Shown piece after piece: positions 1 to 8,917 of a DNA stretch of 64,000 bases. The position numbers and the translations under genes were made by a program. Under the pieces are notes generated by a model, which did not search any database, was not told where the DNA came from, and was given only the letters and a program-made list of their open reading frames with translations. How positions within the stretch are numbered: the stretch's first letter is position 1; each line of letters opens with the position of its first letter. The stretch is from VAYN01 sp035712025. GTDB lineage: Bacteria > Actinomycetota > Thermoleophilia > Solirubrobacterales > 70-9. The stretch covers positions 13,807 to 77,806 of the forward strand of contig DASTBO010000138.1 of NCBI GenBank assembly GCA_035712025.1. Direction: 5' to 3'.

Positions 1-354
1 CTGCGGGCCGGCGCCTCCGGCTACGTGCTCAAGTCGGCGCCGGCGGAGGACATCGCCAAAGCGGTGAAAGCGGTGACCGGGGGAGGGACCTTCCTCGGCG
101 GCGACTTCGCCGGCGGCAAGCCCTCGGAGGTCGAGAAGCTGCTCGAGCTCTCGCCCCGCGAGCGCCAGATCCTCGAGCTCCTCGCCGAGGGGCTGCGGGT
201 CAAAGAAATCGCCGACCGCCTGCAGCTCAGCCCGGCGACCGTCCACACCCACGTGCGGAACGCGATCGCCAAGCTCGAGGTCGACACCCGTACCGAGGCG
301 GTGGCCCTGGCCGTGCGCTTCAGCTACCTCGGCGCCGGCGGCGGCGCCCTCTAA
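1..354 (+). CDS. LuxR-family response regulator, C-terminal part (5' end outside window)
   Basis: The reading frame is open from base 1, so the N-terminus lies upstream. The visible part begins with the end of a receiver domain (GYVLKSAPAEDIAKAV, the usual beta5-alpha5 signature). A linker follows, then a LuxR/GerE helix-turn-helix: LSPRERQILELLAEG, then IADRLQLSPATVHTHV and NAIAKLEV. The family are cytoplasmic DNA-binding response regulators, usually paired with a histidine kinase. No kinase is visible because the upstream side is cut. The target genes cannot be read from the sequence. Confidence 0.9.
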   Translation: MRAGASGYVLKSAPAEDIAKAVKAVTGGGTFLGGDFAGGKPSEVEKLLELSPRERQILELLAEGLRVKEIADRLQLSPATVHTHVRNAIAKLEVDTRTEAVALAVRFSYLGAGGGAL

Positions 355-481
355 AGCCTGCGGGCGTCCTTACGCCTGCTCAGCTTCTCCGCGGCTCAGC
401 AGCTCGTGCAGCTCGTGCGGCTCTGCCGGCCAAATTGAAACAGCTACGTACCAGCTTCATCTGTTCTTAACCTTGAATTGG

Positions 482-510
482 TTGACCTCCACGCGCGCCA
501 CTTATAGACA
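482..510 (+). promoter_or_regulatory. Possible sigma-A-type promoter for the large secreted protein
   Basis: TTGACC at 482-487 is followed by TATAGA at 503-508 (15-base spacer) or TAGACA at 505-510 (17-base spacer). This lies about 70 bases before the start codon of the next gene. The stretch is much more AT-rich than its surroundings. Spacing is imperfect, so this is a guess from sequence alone. The rest of 355-542 shows nothing definite beyond a short tandem CAGCTCGTG. Confidence 0.4.
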
Positions 511-581
511 TTGCCGTACCGCCGGCAACGGGTGTCACGGGAATGCGGGCGGCCAGTCATTCGACAAGGGAGATGTCAGCT

Positions 582-3500
582 GTGGCTCGCAATGGAATCG
601 TCCGGCGAGGTATTCGACTCGCGATCCTGTTCACCCTGATTGCGGTCGTGACCGCCGCAGGTGTATCCGCGGCGCTCGGCGCGAGCGGCGAAAACGCCCC
701 TCGTTCATCGCGCGATGTCCTCGAGCAGCAGCGGGTTGCCAAGCACAAGCGTGCCGCCAAGCACCAGCGGAAGCGGAAGCATCGAGCGAAGTCCCGCCAG
801 CAGAGTCGAAAGGACGGAGCGAGGGCCCAAGGCCCGGTCGAGCTGGCCCCCGGGGTGACCGAATCCCCCAACGGCTGGATCCACTATGAGCCGCTTCCGG
901 CGGGACCGGACGTCCAGCTCGAAAAGACCGTTCGCTTCGACGGCACCCCGGTCGATGGCGGCGCCGGCTGCAAGATCGAGAAGCCCTCCCAGATGCCGCC
1001 CCAGGGCCGGGAACTCTTCCGCGAAGAAATCGCCTACAACCCCGATACCTGCGAGGCGGTCTACCTCGAAAGGCTGATCGGCGAGGCCCCCAAGTCCGGC
1101 GGTGCGCAGACGCGGGTGGTGCCTGGCAGCTCATCGGAGGTGGACTACAAGAGCGGCCACAACATGCAGCTGTGGGTCGACCCGATCGGGATCACGATCA
1201 CCGGCCTCAGCGTCGACTACACCTGGCCTCTGGACGACGCGCCAGGGGAGCCCGTAGTCGATCCCTACTCCTACAAGTTCGCCCTCGACGGCTGGAGGGC
1301 GGGCCTGATCGAAAAGGATCTCATCCCGGTGTCAAAAGAGCGCCCCTTCGGCGAGGACGAAAGGATGTGGGGATCGGCGAACCCGAACTCGCCCGCAGGC
1401 GGCAACCGGGCGACCGCCTATCGCCGCTTCGAAAACATCGACTTCTACAAAGCGGTGAAAGCGGCAAAAATGGGGTTCGTCTGCCACAGCGTGCCGATGG
1501 CGTGGACCGTCTTCGAGCAGGAAGTCGCGGTCACCGGCTACTACAACGGCCGCATGGGCACCTGGCAGCACAGCGTCAAGTCCGGCCCCTGCACGGACCT
1601 CGTCCACAGCCGGGAAAAGGTCGCCTGGGGCACCAAGAGGGGCAAGTTCCCGAAGGAATTCAAGGACGAGTTCCTCAACAAGATCTGGAACGGGACCCCC
1701 TTCAGCAAAATCATCGCCTCTCTCGCCTCGATGGATCGCATGGCCGTCAACAAAGGGGGGACCTCGCCGGTGCCCTCGGACCTGCTGCCGATCGACATCA
1801 ACCAGACCTCGGTCACGGTCGACGGATCGGTCAATCCGCGCGGGAAAAGCACCAACTGGTGGGCCCAGTGCGGCCCGACCGAAGCCTACGGAATGTGGGC
1901 GAGCGGGCAGGTGAACATCGGCAGCGGGGTCATCCCGGTGCCCGTCAGCGTGACGGTGCCCAACCTCCAGCCGAACACCACCTATCACTGCCGCATGGTG
2001 ACGCTGAACATGAACGGGGAAGCCTCCGTCGGACCCGACAGTGAATTCACCACGAGCGAAGCGGCGGCACCGAGCGTCGCCACCGCCTACACCACTGACA
2101 TCACCGATACGAGCGCCAAGATCCTTGGCTGGCTGAATGGCAATGCTGCCGCCACCAACTTCTATTTCCAGTGGGGCAAGACGACGGCGTACGGCAATAA
2201 CTCTCCTGCGCCCCCCGGCTGGAGTGCCAACACTATAGACGAGCCCTTCCTGGCTGGGTATAGCCTTACCGACCTCGAACCTGGAACCACCTACCACTAC
2301 CGGCTCGTCGCCTCGAATGTCTCCGGCACCAACTACGGGGAAGACCAGACCTTCACCACCCGGTCGCTGATACCGAGTGTCACCACCGGACCGGCGGTGG
2401 AAATCACCACGAGCGACGCCAAACTGACCGGATCGATCAACCCGAACGGACTGGCCACCAGCTACTGGTTCGAATACGGGAAGACCACCGACTATCAGTA
2501 CAGAGAGCCTTGGCACGCACCTCCCGGTAATGACATCGGATCCGGGACCAGCATTGTGCAGGTGGGCGCCAAAGTCTGGTCGATCGAAATCGGAGCCACT
2601 TATCACTACCGGCTCGTCGCCAGGAACGCCCATGGGACCACCTACGGAGAAGATAAGACGTTCACCGCGCTGACCTACCCGCCGGGAGCGACGACCTTGC
2701 CGGCGATCCAGGTCGGCGAAGCGAAAGCAAGGCTCAGCGGAGCGGTCTCTCCCAACGGTGCCACCACCTACTACTTCCAATTCGGGAAAACGACCGCCTA
2801 CGGAACCAACTATCCGCAGGTGCCGGAGTCGGTCGGCTCGGACCCGAGGCAAGTTCCAGTGTCCTATGAAGTCTTCAACCTCGAACCGGGGGTTACCTAT
2901 CACTACCGTACTGTCGCCTCGAATTCCTCCGGCAGCAGCTACGGAAAAGACGAAACGTTCACCACTCTGACGCCGAGTACCCCGCGGATCGAACCGACCA
3001 CTGCGGGTGAAGTGACCCAGTCGAAGATCACCATGGCCTCGAAGGTCGATGTCAAAGGCCTGGCTGGCACCTATTACTTCGAATACGGGAACCTCGAAAA
3101 ATACGGCTCCAAAACCGAAGAAAAAGCCGTGCCCGCCGGGTCCGGCTACCAGCAGGTGAGCGCCGCGCTGGAAGGGCTCCCGAACGGCTCGACTATCCAT
3201 TACCGGGTCGTGGTCACCAACAGCGACCGGACGGTTCGAGGGACCGATCAGGTGGCGACGACCGGGTGGACCAACGAGCCGAGCGCCACCCCGAAAGGAT
3301 CCAAATCCGACAAGCTGACGGACGTATCCTGCCCCAGCGCTGGCAACTGCGTCGCCGTCGGTACCTTCGAATCCTTTTCGTCCACTGATCCGAAGGTATC
3401 CGCGGAGCGTTGGGACGGCACGAGCTGGACGGCGATCGAACCGCCTCTTCCGGCGGGCACCCTCCTCTCGGAGCTGAGAGGCGTTTCCTGCGTTGCCGTC

Positions 3501-5921
3501 AACAACTGCATCGCGGTGGGCTTCGCCACCAGCGGTGTCAGTGCCGCCCGCCCTCTGATCATGAAATGGAACGGCTCCACCTGGACCGAAGTCTCCGCCG
3601 GGAGCCAGCTTCCGGCCGGTTCTCAGCACGTTCTGAACGACATCTCCTGTCCGGCGGCCAATAGCTGCGAGGCGGTCGGCTACAGCATTCCGAGCAGCGG
3701 TGCGCTGAAAACGCTGGCCATGCATTGGGATGGCAGCGTCTGGACCGTGCGCGCCAGCGCCAACCCCAAATGGCCGGGATCCGTGGCCACCAAAGAAGAC
3801 ATGGTCCTGGCTGGCGTCGACTGCGCCAGCGCGACCTTCTGCAAGGCGGTCGGCAGGATAAGCACGAGTTTCGGAGGCAGGCCGCTGATCGAGCGGCTGA
3901 ACGGCTCCGAATGGCTCAGCGAGACCACCCAACCGCCGAGCAGCAACGTCGATACGGCCCTGAACGACGTCTCGTGTCCCACCACGGCGATGTGCGTTGC
4001 GGTCGGCAACGCCAGTACCGCGGCCTCGGCGCCGTTCCCCTCACCGGAGGCCGCCTTCATCCAGCTCTGGAACGGGAGCCAATGGAGCTTCGACTGGGCT
4101 CCCAGCGCCAACGAAACCGGGGCGGCGATGGGCCTCGGTGCCGTCTCCTGCTCATCCCCGACGTCCTGCCGGGCCGTTGGCGCCGGAGGGCGGGGGGTGC
4201 GCTGGACCGGCAAAGACTGGAGACTGCAGGCGGCGAAGCTCCCCCTCCTCAGCGCGTCCCCCACTTCGGGGCAATCGGGCGGCATCTCCTGCCCGACCGC
4301 GGCGGAGTGCCACTCCGTGGGCTCGTACCAGAACACGGCTGGCATAGCGCAGCGTCTGACGCAAGGCTGGTCCGGAAGCAGCACCGTGCCGGGAACGCTC
4401 GGCGACGCCGCGACGGTGAACGGCGAAACGGGCGCCACCGTCCGTGCGTTCGTCGATCCGGCCGGGGTAGACACCAAGTACTACTTCGAATACGGGCCGA
4501 CTGAATCCTATGGGACGAAAACGGCCGAAACCAGCGCCGGTTCTGGAGGCCTCAGCTTCAACTCGGGCGCCCGGATCGCGGTGGCCGTGAACCTGGGCGG
4601 CCTGCAGCCGGGGGTGAGGTACCACTACCGCGTGGTCGCGACCAACGGCACCTCCACTGCCTACGGCCCCGACACGACCTTCGAAACGCTGAACAAGGTC
4701 AACGGGATGCCGTTGACGGAGGAATTCGACGGTACGACCAGCCCCATTTCGGACTTCGCGACCAAGTGGGCGCCGCTGCAGTGGGCTGGAGCAGCCCACA
4801 AGGGAAACAACACCGCCGGCGGCTACGCTCCCGTCGACACTGCTCTGAACGGCGCCTACTACATGCCGATGGTCACGGACGGGGGCCTGGGCATCGCCGC
4901 CCAGGCAACGATCATGGCGGCTCCGGGCGTGGGCGGCCGCGTCTCGCTCTGGCTCGACATGGGCAGCCCGGCCACGGCCAAGTCCGGTTACCAGCTGGTC
5001 TTCCAGGAAACGAGCCTGGACACCTATACCGTCACCCTGAAGAAGTGGCTCAACGGCGTGGAAACGTCGCTGGCCTCTAAAACGGGCTACTACTTTCCCC
5101 CCGCCAGCTCGATGTCCCTCGTCGATATCGGGGGGGCGGTCTCCGCGTGGGGCAATCTCGACGGCAACTTCGCCAAAATCGTAGGTGCGACCGACAGCGG
5201 CTTCTCCGCCGGCAACGCCGGGGTCGAGGTGTCCGGTTCGAGCGCGGCCCGCGTGACCAGATTCAAGGTGGGGACGCTGTGTCCGGAAGGGCCGAACTTC
5301 GATTTCGCTGCGATAGCGATCCCGAAATTGGACCCGCTCGACCGCAACGAATCGCCGCTCTCGCTGTCCGGTGCCTGGGGGGCGTTCGGCTGGGCCACGA
5401 CCGCCGTCAAACCCGGGAAAGTCGTATCCGGATCCGGCTGGACCTCTGGCGAGACGACGAGCGCGATGGCCGGCGCCTATTGGCAGAAAGCCACGATCGG
5501 AGACACCGGCACCGGCGATGCGGTCATCGTCACCAACAACAAAGCCATCGGCAGCTCGCCCAACTCCATTGGCCTGTGGTTGAACGCGGCCAACCCCGGT
5601 TCGGCGACGAGGAACGGCTACCAGTTGCGGGTGACGGAGGTGAGCACCGGGGTTGACCTCAAGGTCTGGAAGTGGGTGAACAACGTGCCCACTCAGCTGG
5701 GGAGCAAACTCCTCACCACGGGCGCCTGGGTGGTCGGGGCCAAGTTTGCCCTGATCGAGAGAGACGGCACGGTTTCGGCGTGGTGGAGCCCGAACGGAGG
5801 CACGTTCTCACGGGCGACCATCGCGTCCGACACGACCTACAGCTACGGGTATGCCGGAGTCGAAGCCTCCGGCACCACCGCCCTGAAGGACTTCAAGGCG
5901 GGCATTCTGCCCCAGTTCTGA
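582..5921 (+). CDS. Very large secreted protein with Fn3-like and SCP/CVAVG repeats and LamG-like C-terminus
   Basis: About 1,780 residues. The GTG at 582 is preferred because AAGGGAG (566-572) sits 9 bases upstream; ATGs at 543 and 573 are in frame but poorly spaced. A basic N-terminus and hydrophobic run (LAILFTLIAVVTAAGVSAA) make a signal peptide. A unique region follows, then about five Fn3-like units ending in TTYHYR..ASN...YGEDQTFTT (nt about 1800-3250). Next come six to seven repeats of the form DVSCP....CVAVG...WNGS.W (nt about 3300-4370) that look like propeller blades. One more Fn3-like unit and two related concanavalin/LamG-like domains follow (nt about 4710-5270 and 5320-5920). 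No catalytic motif or sortase signal was recognised. An extracellular binding or surface role is inferred only. Confidence 0.85.
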   Translation: MARNGIVRRGIRLAILFTLIAVVTAAGVSAALGASGENAPRSSRDVLEQQRVAKHKRAAKHQRKRKHRAKSRQQSRKDGARAQGPVELAPGVTESPNGWIHYEPLPAGPDVQLEKTVRFDGTPVDGGAGCKIEKPSQMPPQGRELFREEIAYNPDTCEAVYLERLIGEAPKSGGAQTRVVPGSSSEVDYKSGHNMQLWVDPIGITITGLSVDYTWPLDDAPGEPVVDPYSYKFALDGWRAGLIEKDLIPVSKERPFGEDERMWGSANPNSPAGGNRATAYRRFENIDFYKAVKAAKMGFVCHSVPMAWTVFEQEVAVTGYYNGRMGTWQHSVKSGPCTDLVHSREKVAWGTKRGKFPKEFKDEFLNKIWNGTPFSKIIASLASMDRMAVNKGGTSPVPSDLLPIDINQTSVTVDGSVNPRGKSTNWWAQCGPTEAYGMWASGQVNIGSGVIPVPVSVTVPNLQPNTTYHCRMVTLNMNGEASVGPDSEFTTSEAAAPSVATAYTTDITDTSAKILGWLNGNAAATNFYFQWGKTTAYGNNSPAPPGWSANTIDEPFLAGYSLTDLEPGTTYHYRLVASNVSGTNYGEDQTFTTRSLIPSVTTGPAVEITTSDAKLTGSINPNGLATSYWFEYGKTTDYQYREPWHAPPGNDIGSGTSIVQVGAKVWSIEIGATYHYRLVARNAHGTTYGEDKTFTALTYPPGATTLPAIQVGEAKARLSGAVSPNGATTYYFQFGKTTAYGTNYPQVPESVGSDPRQVPVSYEVFNLEPGVTYHYRTVASNSSGSSYGKDETFTTLTPSTPRIEPTTAGEVTQSKITMASKVDVKGLAGTYYFEYGNLEKYGSKTEEKAVPAGSGYQQVSAALEGLPNGSTIHYRVVVTNSDRTVRGTDQVATTGWTNEPSATPKGSKSDKLTDVSCPSAGNCVAVGTFESFSSTDPKVSAERWDGTSWTAIEPPLPAGTLLSELRGVSCVAVNNCIAVGFATSGVSAARPLIMKWNGSTWTEVSAGSQLPAGSQHVLNDISCPAANSCEAVGYSIPSSGALKTLAMHWDGSVWTVRASANPKWPGSVATKEDMVLAGVDCASATFCKAVGRISTSFGGRPLIERLNGSEWLSETTQPPSSNVDTALNDVSCPTTAMCVAVGNASTAASAPFPSPEAAFIQLWNGSQWSFDWAPSANETGAAMGLGAVSCSSPTSCRAVGAGGRGVRWTGKDWRLQAAKLPLLSASPTSGQSGGISCPTAAECHSVGSYQNTAGIAQRLTQGWSGSSTVPGTLGDAATVNGETGATVRAFVDPAGVDTKYYFEYGPTESYGTKTAETSAGSGGLSFNSGARIAVAVNLGGLQPGVRYHYRVVATNGTSTAYGPDTTFETLNKVNGMPLTEEFDGTTSPISDFATKWAPLQWAGAAHKGNNTAGGYAPVDTALNGAYYMPMVTDGGLGIAAQATIMAAPGVGGRVSLWLDMGSPATAKSGYQLVFQETSLDTYTVTLKKWLNGVETSLASKTGYYFPPASSMSLVDIGGAVSAWGNLDGNFAKIVGATDSGFSAGNAGVEVSGSSAARVTRFKVGTLCPEGPNFDFAAIAIPKLDPLDRNESPLSLSGAWGAFGWATTAVKPGKVVSGSGWTSGETTSAMAGAYWQKATIGDTGTGDAVIVTNNKAIGSSPNSIGLWLNAANPGSATRNGYQLRVTEVSTGVDLKVWKWVNNVPTQLGSKLLTTGAWVVGAKFALIERDGTVSAWWSPNGGTFSRATIASDTTYSYGYAGVEASGTTALKDFKAGILPQF

Positions 5922-5928
5922 GGATCCA

Positions 5929-5960
5929 CCGCGCGCCGGATCGCTGCATCCGGCGCGCGG
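5929..5960. terminator. 13-bp inverted repeat between convergent genes (bidirectional terminator)
   Basis: CCGCGCGCCGGAT (5929-5941) and its exact complement (5948-5960) are separated by 6 bases. The hairpin sits just after the stop of the large secreted protein and just before the end of msrB on the other strand. There is no T-tract on the plus side, so it may act as a processing or attenuating stem. Confidence 0.7.
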
Positions 5961-5965
5961 CTCCG

Positions 5966-6364
5966 CTACTCCTTCTCCAGGGTCAGGGCGCAGCCGTTGA
6001 TGCAGTAGCGCTTGCCGCCCTGGTCCGCCGGTCCGTCGTCGAAGACGTGGCCGAGGTGGGCGTCGCAGTGCCTGCAGACGACCTCGGTGCGGCGCATGAA
6101 GAGGCTGTTGTCGGGGCGCAGCTCGACGTGCTCGAGGTTCGCCGGCTCGGTGAAGCTGGGCCAGCCGGTGCCCGAGTCGAACTTCGTGTCGGATGAGAAC
6201 AGCTCGGTGCCGCAGCAGACGCAGCGGTACATGCCCTTTGACTTCTCGTCCACGTAGGGACCGGTGAATGCGCGCTCGGTGCCGGCCCTGCGGGTCACCT
6301 CGAACTGCTCCGGGGTGAGCCGATCCCGCCACTCCTGCTCGCTTTTCTCGACTTTCGTCGCCAT
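5966..6364 (-). CDS. msrB: Peptide-methionine (R)-S-oxide reductase MsrB
   Basis: 132 residues. It reduces the R epimer of methionine sulfoxide in oxidised proteins, using thioredoxin. The start at 6364 is chosen because AAGGAG lies 4 bases upstream; an in-frame ATG 24 bases earlier lacks this. Two CxxC pairs (C48/C51 and C97/C100) form the structural zinc site. GTGWPSF and HLGHVF are family motifs. The catalytic cysteine is C121 in RYCIN. The following residues are GCAL instead of the common SAAL, adding C125 four residues later. It probably acts in the cytoplasm because no signal peptide is present. No MsrA gene is adjacent. Confidence 0.95.
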   Translation of the reverse strand: MATKVEKSEQEWRDRLTPEQFEVTRRAGTERAFTGPYVDEKSKGMYRCVCCGTELFSSDTKFDSGTGWPSFTEPANLEHVELRPDNSLFMRRTEVVCRHCDAHLGHVFDDGPADQGGKRYCINGCALTLEKE

Positions 6365-6416
6365 CTTTCTCCTTTCTTTCCGTGACAAATTTTACCCTCC
6401 GGGTATCACCGGCTCG

Positions 6417-6932
6417 ATGATTCGCAGGGTTTCGATCGCAGTGGCGCTCCTGGCGGCGCTGGCCCTCGTGCCGGGTACCGCCGATGCTGCTGGTTGTCCC
6501 GGGCAGGGCGATGCCGCCGCCTCCGGGGCAGCGCAGGAGAAGGCGATGCTCTGTTTGGTCAACCGGGCCCGCCAGAGCCGCGGCCTCGCGCCCCTCTCGG
6601 CGCCCGCCTCGCTCGCCAGAGCGGCGGATCGCAAGTCGGGCGACGTCCTCCGCTGCGACGAGTTCAGCCACGAGGCCTGCGGGCGCGAGTTCACCTACTG
6701 GTTCGACCGGGTCGGCTACCGGGGTTGCCGCGAGGGCGAGAACATCGCCTACGCCTCCGGCAGCTACGCGACCCCGCGGACCATCTTCAGGCTCTGGATG
6801 AACTCCGCCGGCCACCGCCGCAACATCCTCGGCTCCTACCGGGAGATCGGGATCGGCCTCCGCGTCGGCACCCTCGGCAGCGTCGCGGACGCTCACGTCT
6901 GGACCCAGGAGCTAGGCAGCCGCGACTGCTGA
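6417..6932 (+). CDS. Secreted CAP-domain (SCP/PR1-like) protein
   Basis: 171 residues. ATG 6417 is chosen because it starts a clear signal peptide (MIRRVSIAVALLAALALV, then a GTADAA cleavage region). The mature part carries CAP features: MLCLVNRARQSRGL with the first conserved helix, FSHEACG holding the conserved H-E pair, GENIAYASG, and LWMNSAGHRRNIL with the second conserved His, ending in IGIGLRV. Five or more cysteines suggest disulfides. Bacterial CAP proteins are extracellular and their substrates are mostly unknown. It is divergent from msrB across a 50-base gap. Confidence 0.9.
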   Translation: MIRRVSIAVALLAALALVPGTADAAGCPGQGDAAASGAAQEKAMLCLVNRARQSRGLAPLSAPASLARAADRKSGDVLRCDEFSHEACGREFTYWFDRVGYRGCREGENIAYASGSYATPRTIFRLWMNSAGHRRNILGSYREIGIGLRVGTLGSVADAHVWTQELGSRDC

Positions 6933-6942
6933 GGCGCCTAGG

Positions 6943-7737
6943 ATGCGCAGCGTGTTCGACGCCTTCTACGAGCGCGGCGGCGACCTCTTCCGCTCGACCG
7001 AGCTGACGCGGGGGCCCTGGGACCCCGGCGCTCAGCATGCCGGGCCGCCGTCGGCGCTGCTCGGCCACGCGATCGAGCAGCTGCCCGATGCGGAGGAGTT
7101 CCAGGTCGGCCGGCTCACCTTCGAGATCCTCCGCTCGGTGCCGATCGGGCCGGTGCGGGTCGAGGCCCGGGTGGCGCGCCCCGGCCGCCGGGTGCAGATG
7201 GTCGAGGCGGAGCTGGGCGACGCCGGCGGCGAGGTGCTGATGCGGGCCCGAGGCTGGCGGATCCGGACCGCCCGGCTCGACCTGCCGGGCGAGGCGCTGG
7301 TCGCGAGCCAGCCGCCGGCGCCGCCGGAGGAGGGGACCGACGCCGAGTTCTTCCCGACCGAGCAGGAGCACGGCTACCACTCGGCGATGGAGATCCGCTT
7401 CGTCGCCGGCGGCTTCCTCGAGCCCGGGCCGGCGACCGCCTGGCTGCGCATGCGCCAGCCCTTGGTGGCGGGGGAGGAGCCGACGCCGCTGCAGCGCACC
7501 CTCGTCGCCGCCGACGTCGGCAACGGGATCAGCGCCGCGCTCGACTTCCGCCGCTTCCTCTTCATCAACGTCGACCTCACCGTCCACCTCGAGCGGATGC
7601 CGAAGGGGGAGTGGATCGGCGTCGACGCCGCGACGCTGCCGCGAGCGAACGGGGTGGGGACCGCCGAGTCGACCCTCTTCGACGGCGACGGCCGCGTCGG
7701 CCGCGCCCTGCAGACCCTGCTGGTCGGCGAGCGGTAG
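6943..7737 (+). CDS. Acyl-CoA thioesterase-like double-hotdog protein
   Basis: 264 residues with two tandem hotdog-like halves. The N-terminal half has GPWDPGAQHAGPPSALLG and LTFEILRSVPIGPV, typical of the TesB-like/thioesterase families of actinobacteria. The second half includes WLRMRQPLVAGE and FLFINVDLTVHLER. The likely role is hydrolysis of an acyl-CoA thioester in the cytoplasm; the substrate cannot be read from the sequence. It starts 10 bases after the CAP gene and may share its transcript. Confidence 0.8.
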   Translation: MRSVFDAFYERGGDLFRSTELTRGPWDPGAQHAGPPSALLGHAIEQLPDAEEFQVGRLTFEILRSVPIGPVRVEARVARPGRRVQMVEAELGDAGGEVLMRARGWRIRTARLDLPGEALVASQPPAPPEEGTDAEFFPTEQEHGYHSAMEIRFVAGGFLEPGPATAWLRMRQPLVAGEEPTPLQRTLVAADVGNGISAALDFRRFLFINVDLTVHLERMPKGEWIGVDAATLPRANGVGTAESTLFDGDGRVGRALQTLLVGER

Positions 7738-7753
7738 AGCGCGGCCCCGGCGG

Positions 7754-8917
7754 CTACCGGGCCGGGTGCAGGCGGACGAACGTCAGCAGCGCCGAAGCGA
7801 GGCAGACGACGGCGGCGAAGATGAAGGCGCCCTCGTAGCTGGTCAGCGCCGCGACCACCCCCGCGATCGGCGCTCCCAACCCGACCCCGGCGTCGAAGAA
7901 GGCGGTGTAGGTCCCCATCGCCGCCCCCCGCGCCCGCTGCGAGACCCGGCCCAGTGCGATCAGCATCAGCGAGGGGTTGAGCAGGGCGAAGGCGGCGCCC
8001 ATCGCGACCCCGCCGACGAGGGCGACCGGGAGGCTGTGGGCGACCGCGATCAGCAGCAGTCCGAAGGCCTCGCCGATCGTCGCCGCGATCGCCACCGGGG
8101 CGGCGCCGATCCGGTCGGGCAGGTCGCCGAAGACCAGCCGGGTGAGGACGATCATCGCCGCGAAGGCGGCGAAGACGGTGGCGCCGTGGCCGACCCCGCG
8201 CGATTCGAGGTGCAGGACGATGAAGGTCGCCACCGCCGCGTAGCCGAAGGACGCGAGCCCGACCGCGATGCCGGGACCGACCGCCTCGGGTGCGATCAGC
8301 GGATGCGGCTCGGCGTGGGCGAGCGGGACGAACGGGTCGCGGGCGGTGACCGCGATCAGGGCGCCGAGCACCGGCAGCGCCGCCGCGACCGCCCAGACCA
8401 GGTCGTAGCCGCCGGCGTCGAGCAGCACCTCGCCGAGCAGCGGCCCGACGCTGAGCCCGCCCCAGACGGCGAGCCCGTAGAGGCCGAGCACGCGGCCGCG
8501 CCGTTCCTCCGGGGCGAGGTCGACGATCCAGGCCGAGCCGGCGGTGTAGACCGCGCCCTCGCCGGCGCCGAGGATGAGGCGGGCGACGATCAGGCCGGCG
8601 ATTCCCAGAGCGGGGAGGTAGAGCAGGCCGCTGAGCGCGACCAGCATCGCCCCGACCAGGACGGTCGGCTTGCGGCCGCGGGTGTCGGCGAAGCGACCGG
8701 CGACCGGCCGCAGCAGCAGCCCGGTGATCGCGTAGGCGCCGATCACCACGCCGACCGCGACGTCGCCGGAGTCGAGCGGGCCGTGGATGTAGCGGGGCAG
8801 GACCGGCAGCACCGAGCCGACCGCGACCAGGCCGCAGAAGGTGACGGCGAAGACCCCGGCGAAGCTGTGCCCGGGCCGTTGCTCGGCGCTTCGCTCTGCG
8901 GGTGCGGTCGCGCTCAC
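7754..8917 (-). CDS. Major facilitator superfamily transporter
   Basis: 387 residues, with about 12 hydrophobic segments in two halves. RPVAGRFADTRGRKPTVLVGA is the inter-helix 2-3 MFS signature (G-x3-D-x2-GR-K). The fold resembles drug or small-molecule exporters, but the substrate is not evident. The start overlaps the stop of the upstream HAD gene by 4 bases (ATGA), so the two are translationally coupled and probably co-regulated. Confidence 0.88.
   Translation of the reverse strand: MSATAPAERSAEQRPGHSFAGVFAVTFCGLVAVGSVLPVLPRYIHGPLDSGDVAVGVVIGAYAITGLLLRPVAGRFADTRGRKPTVLVGAMLVALSGLLYLPALGIAGLIVARLILGAGEGAVYTAGSAWIVDLAPEERRGRVLGLYGLAVWGGLSVGPLLGEVLLDAGGYDLVWAVAAALPVLGALIAVTARDPFVPLAHAEPHPLIAPEAVGPGIAVGLASFGYAAVATFIVLHLESRGVGHGATVFAAFAAMIVLTRLVFGDLPDRIGAAPVAIAATIGEAFGLLLIAVAHSLPVALVGGVAMGAAFALLNPSLMLIALGRVSQRARGAAMGTYTAFFDAGVGLGAPIAGVVAALTSYEGAFIFAAVVCLASALLTFVRLHPAR

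Noticed and set aside
355..481. Tandem CAGCTCGTG as a binding-site array
   Set aside because: Only two copies of a common GC-rich 9-mer; likely chance.
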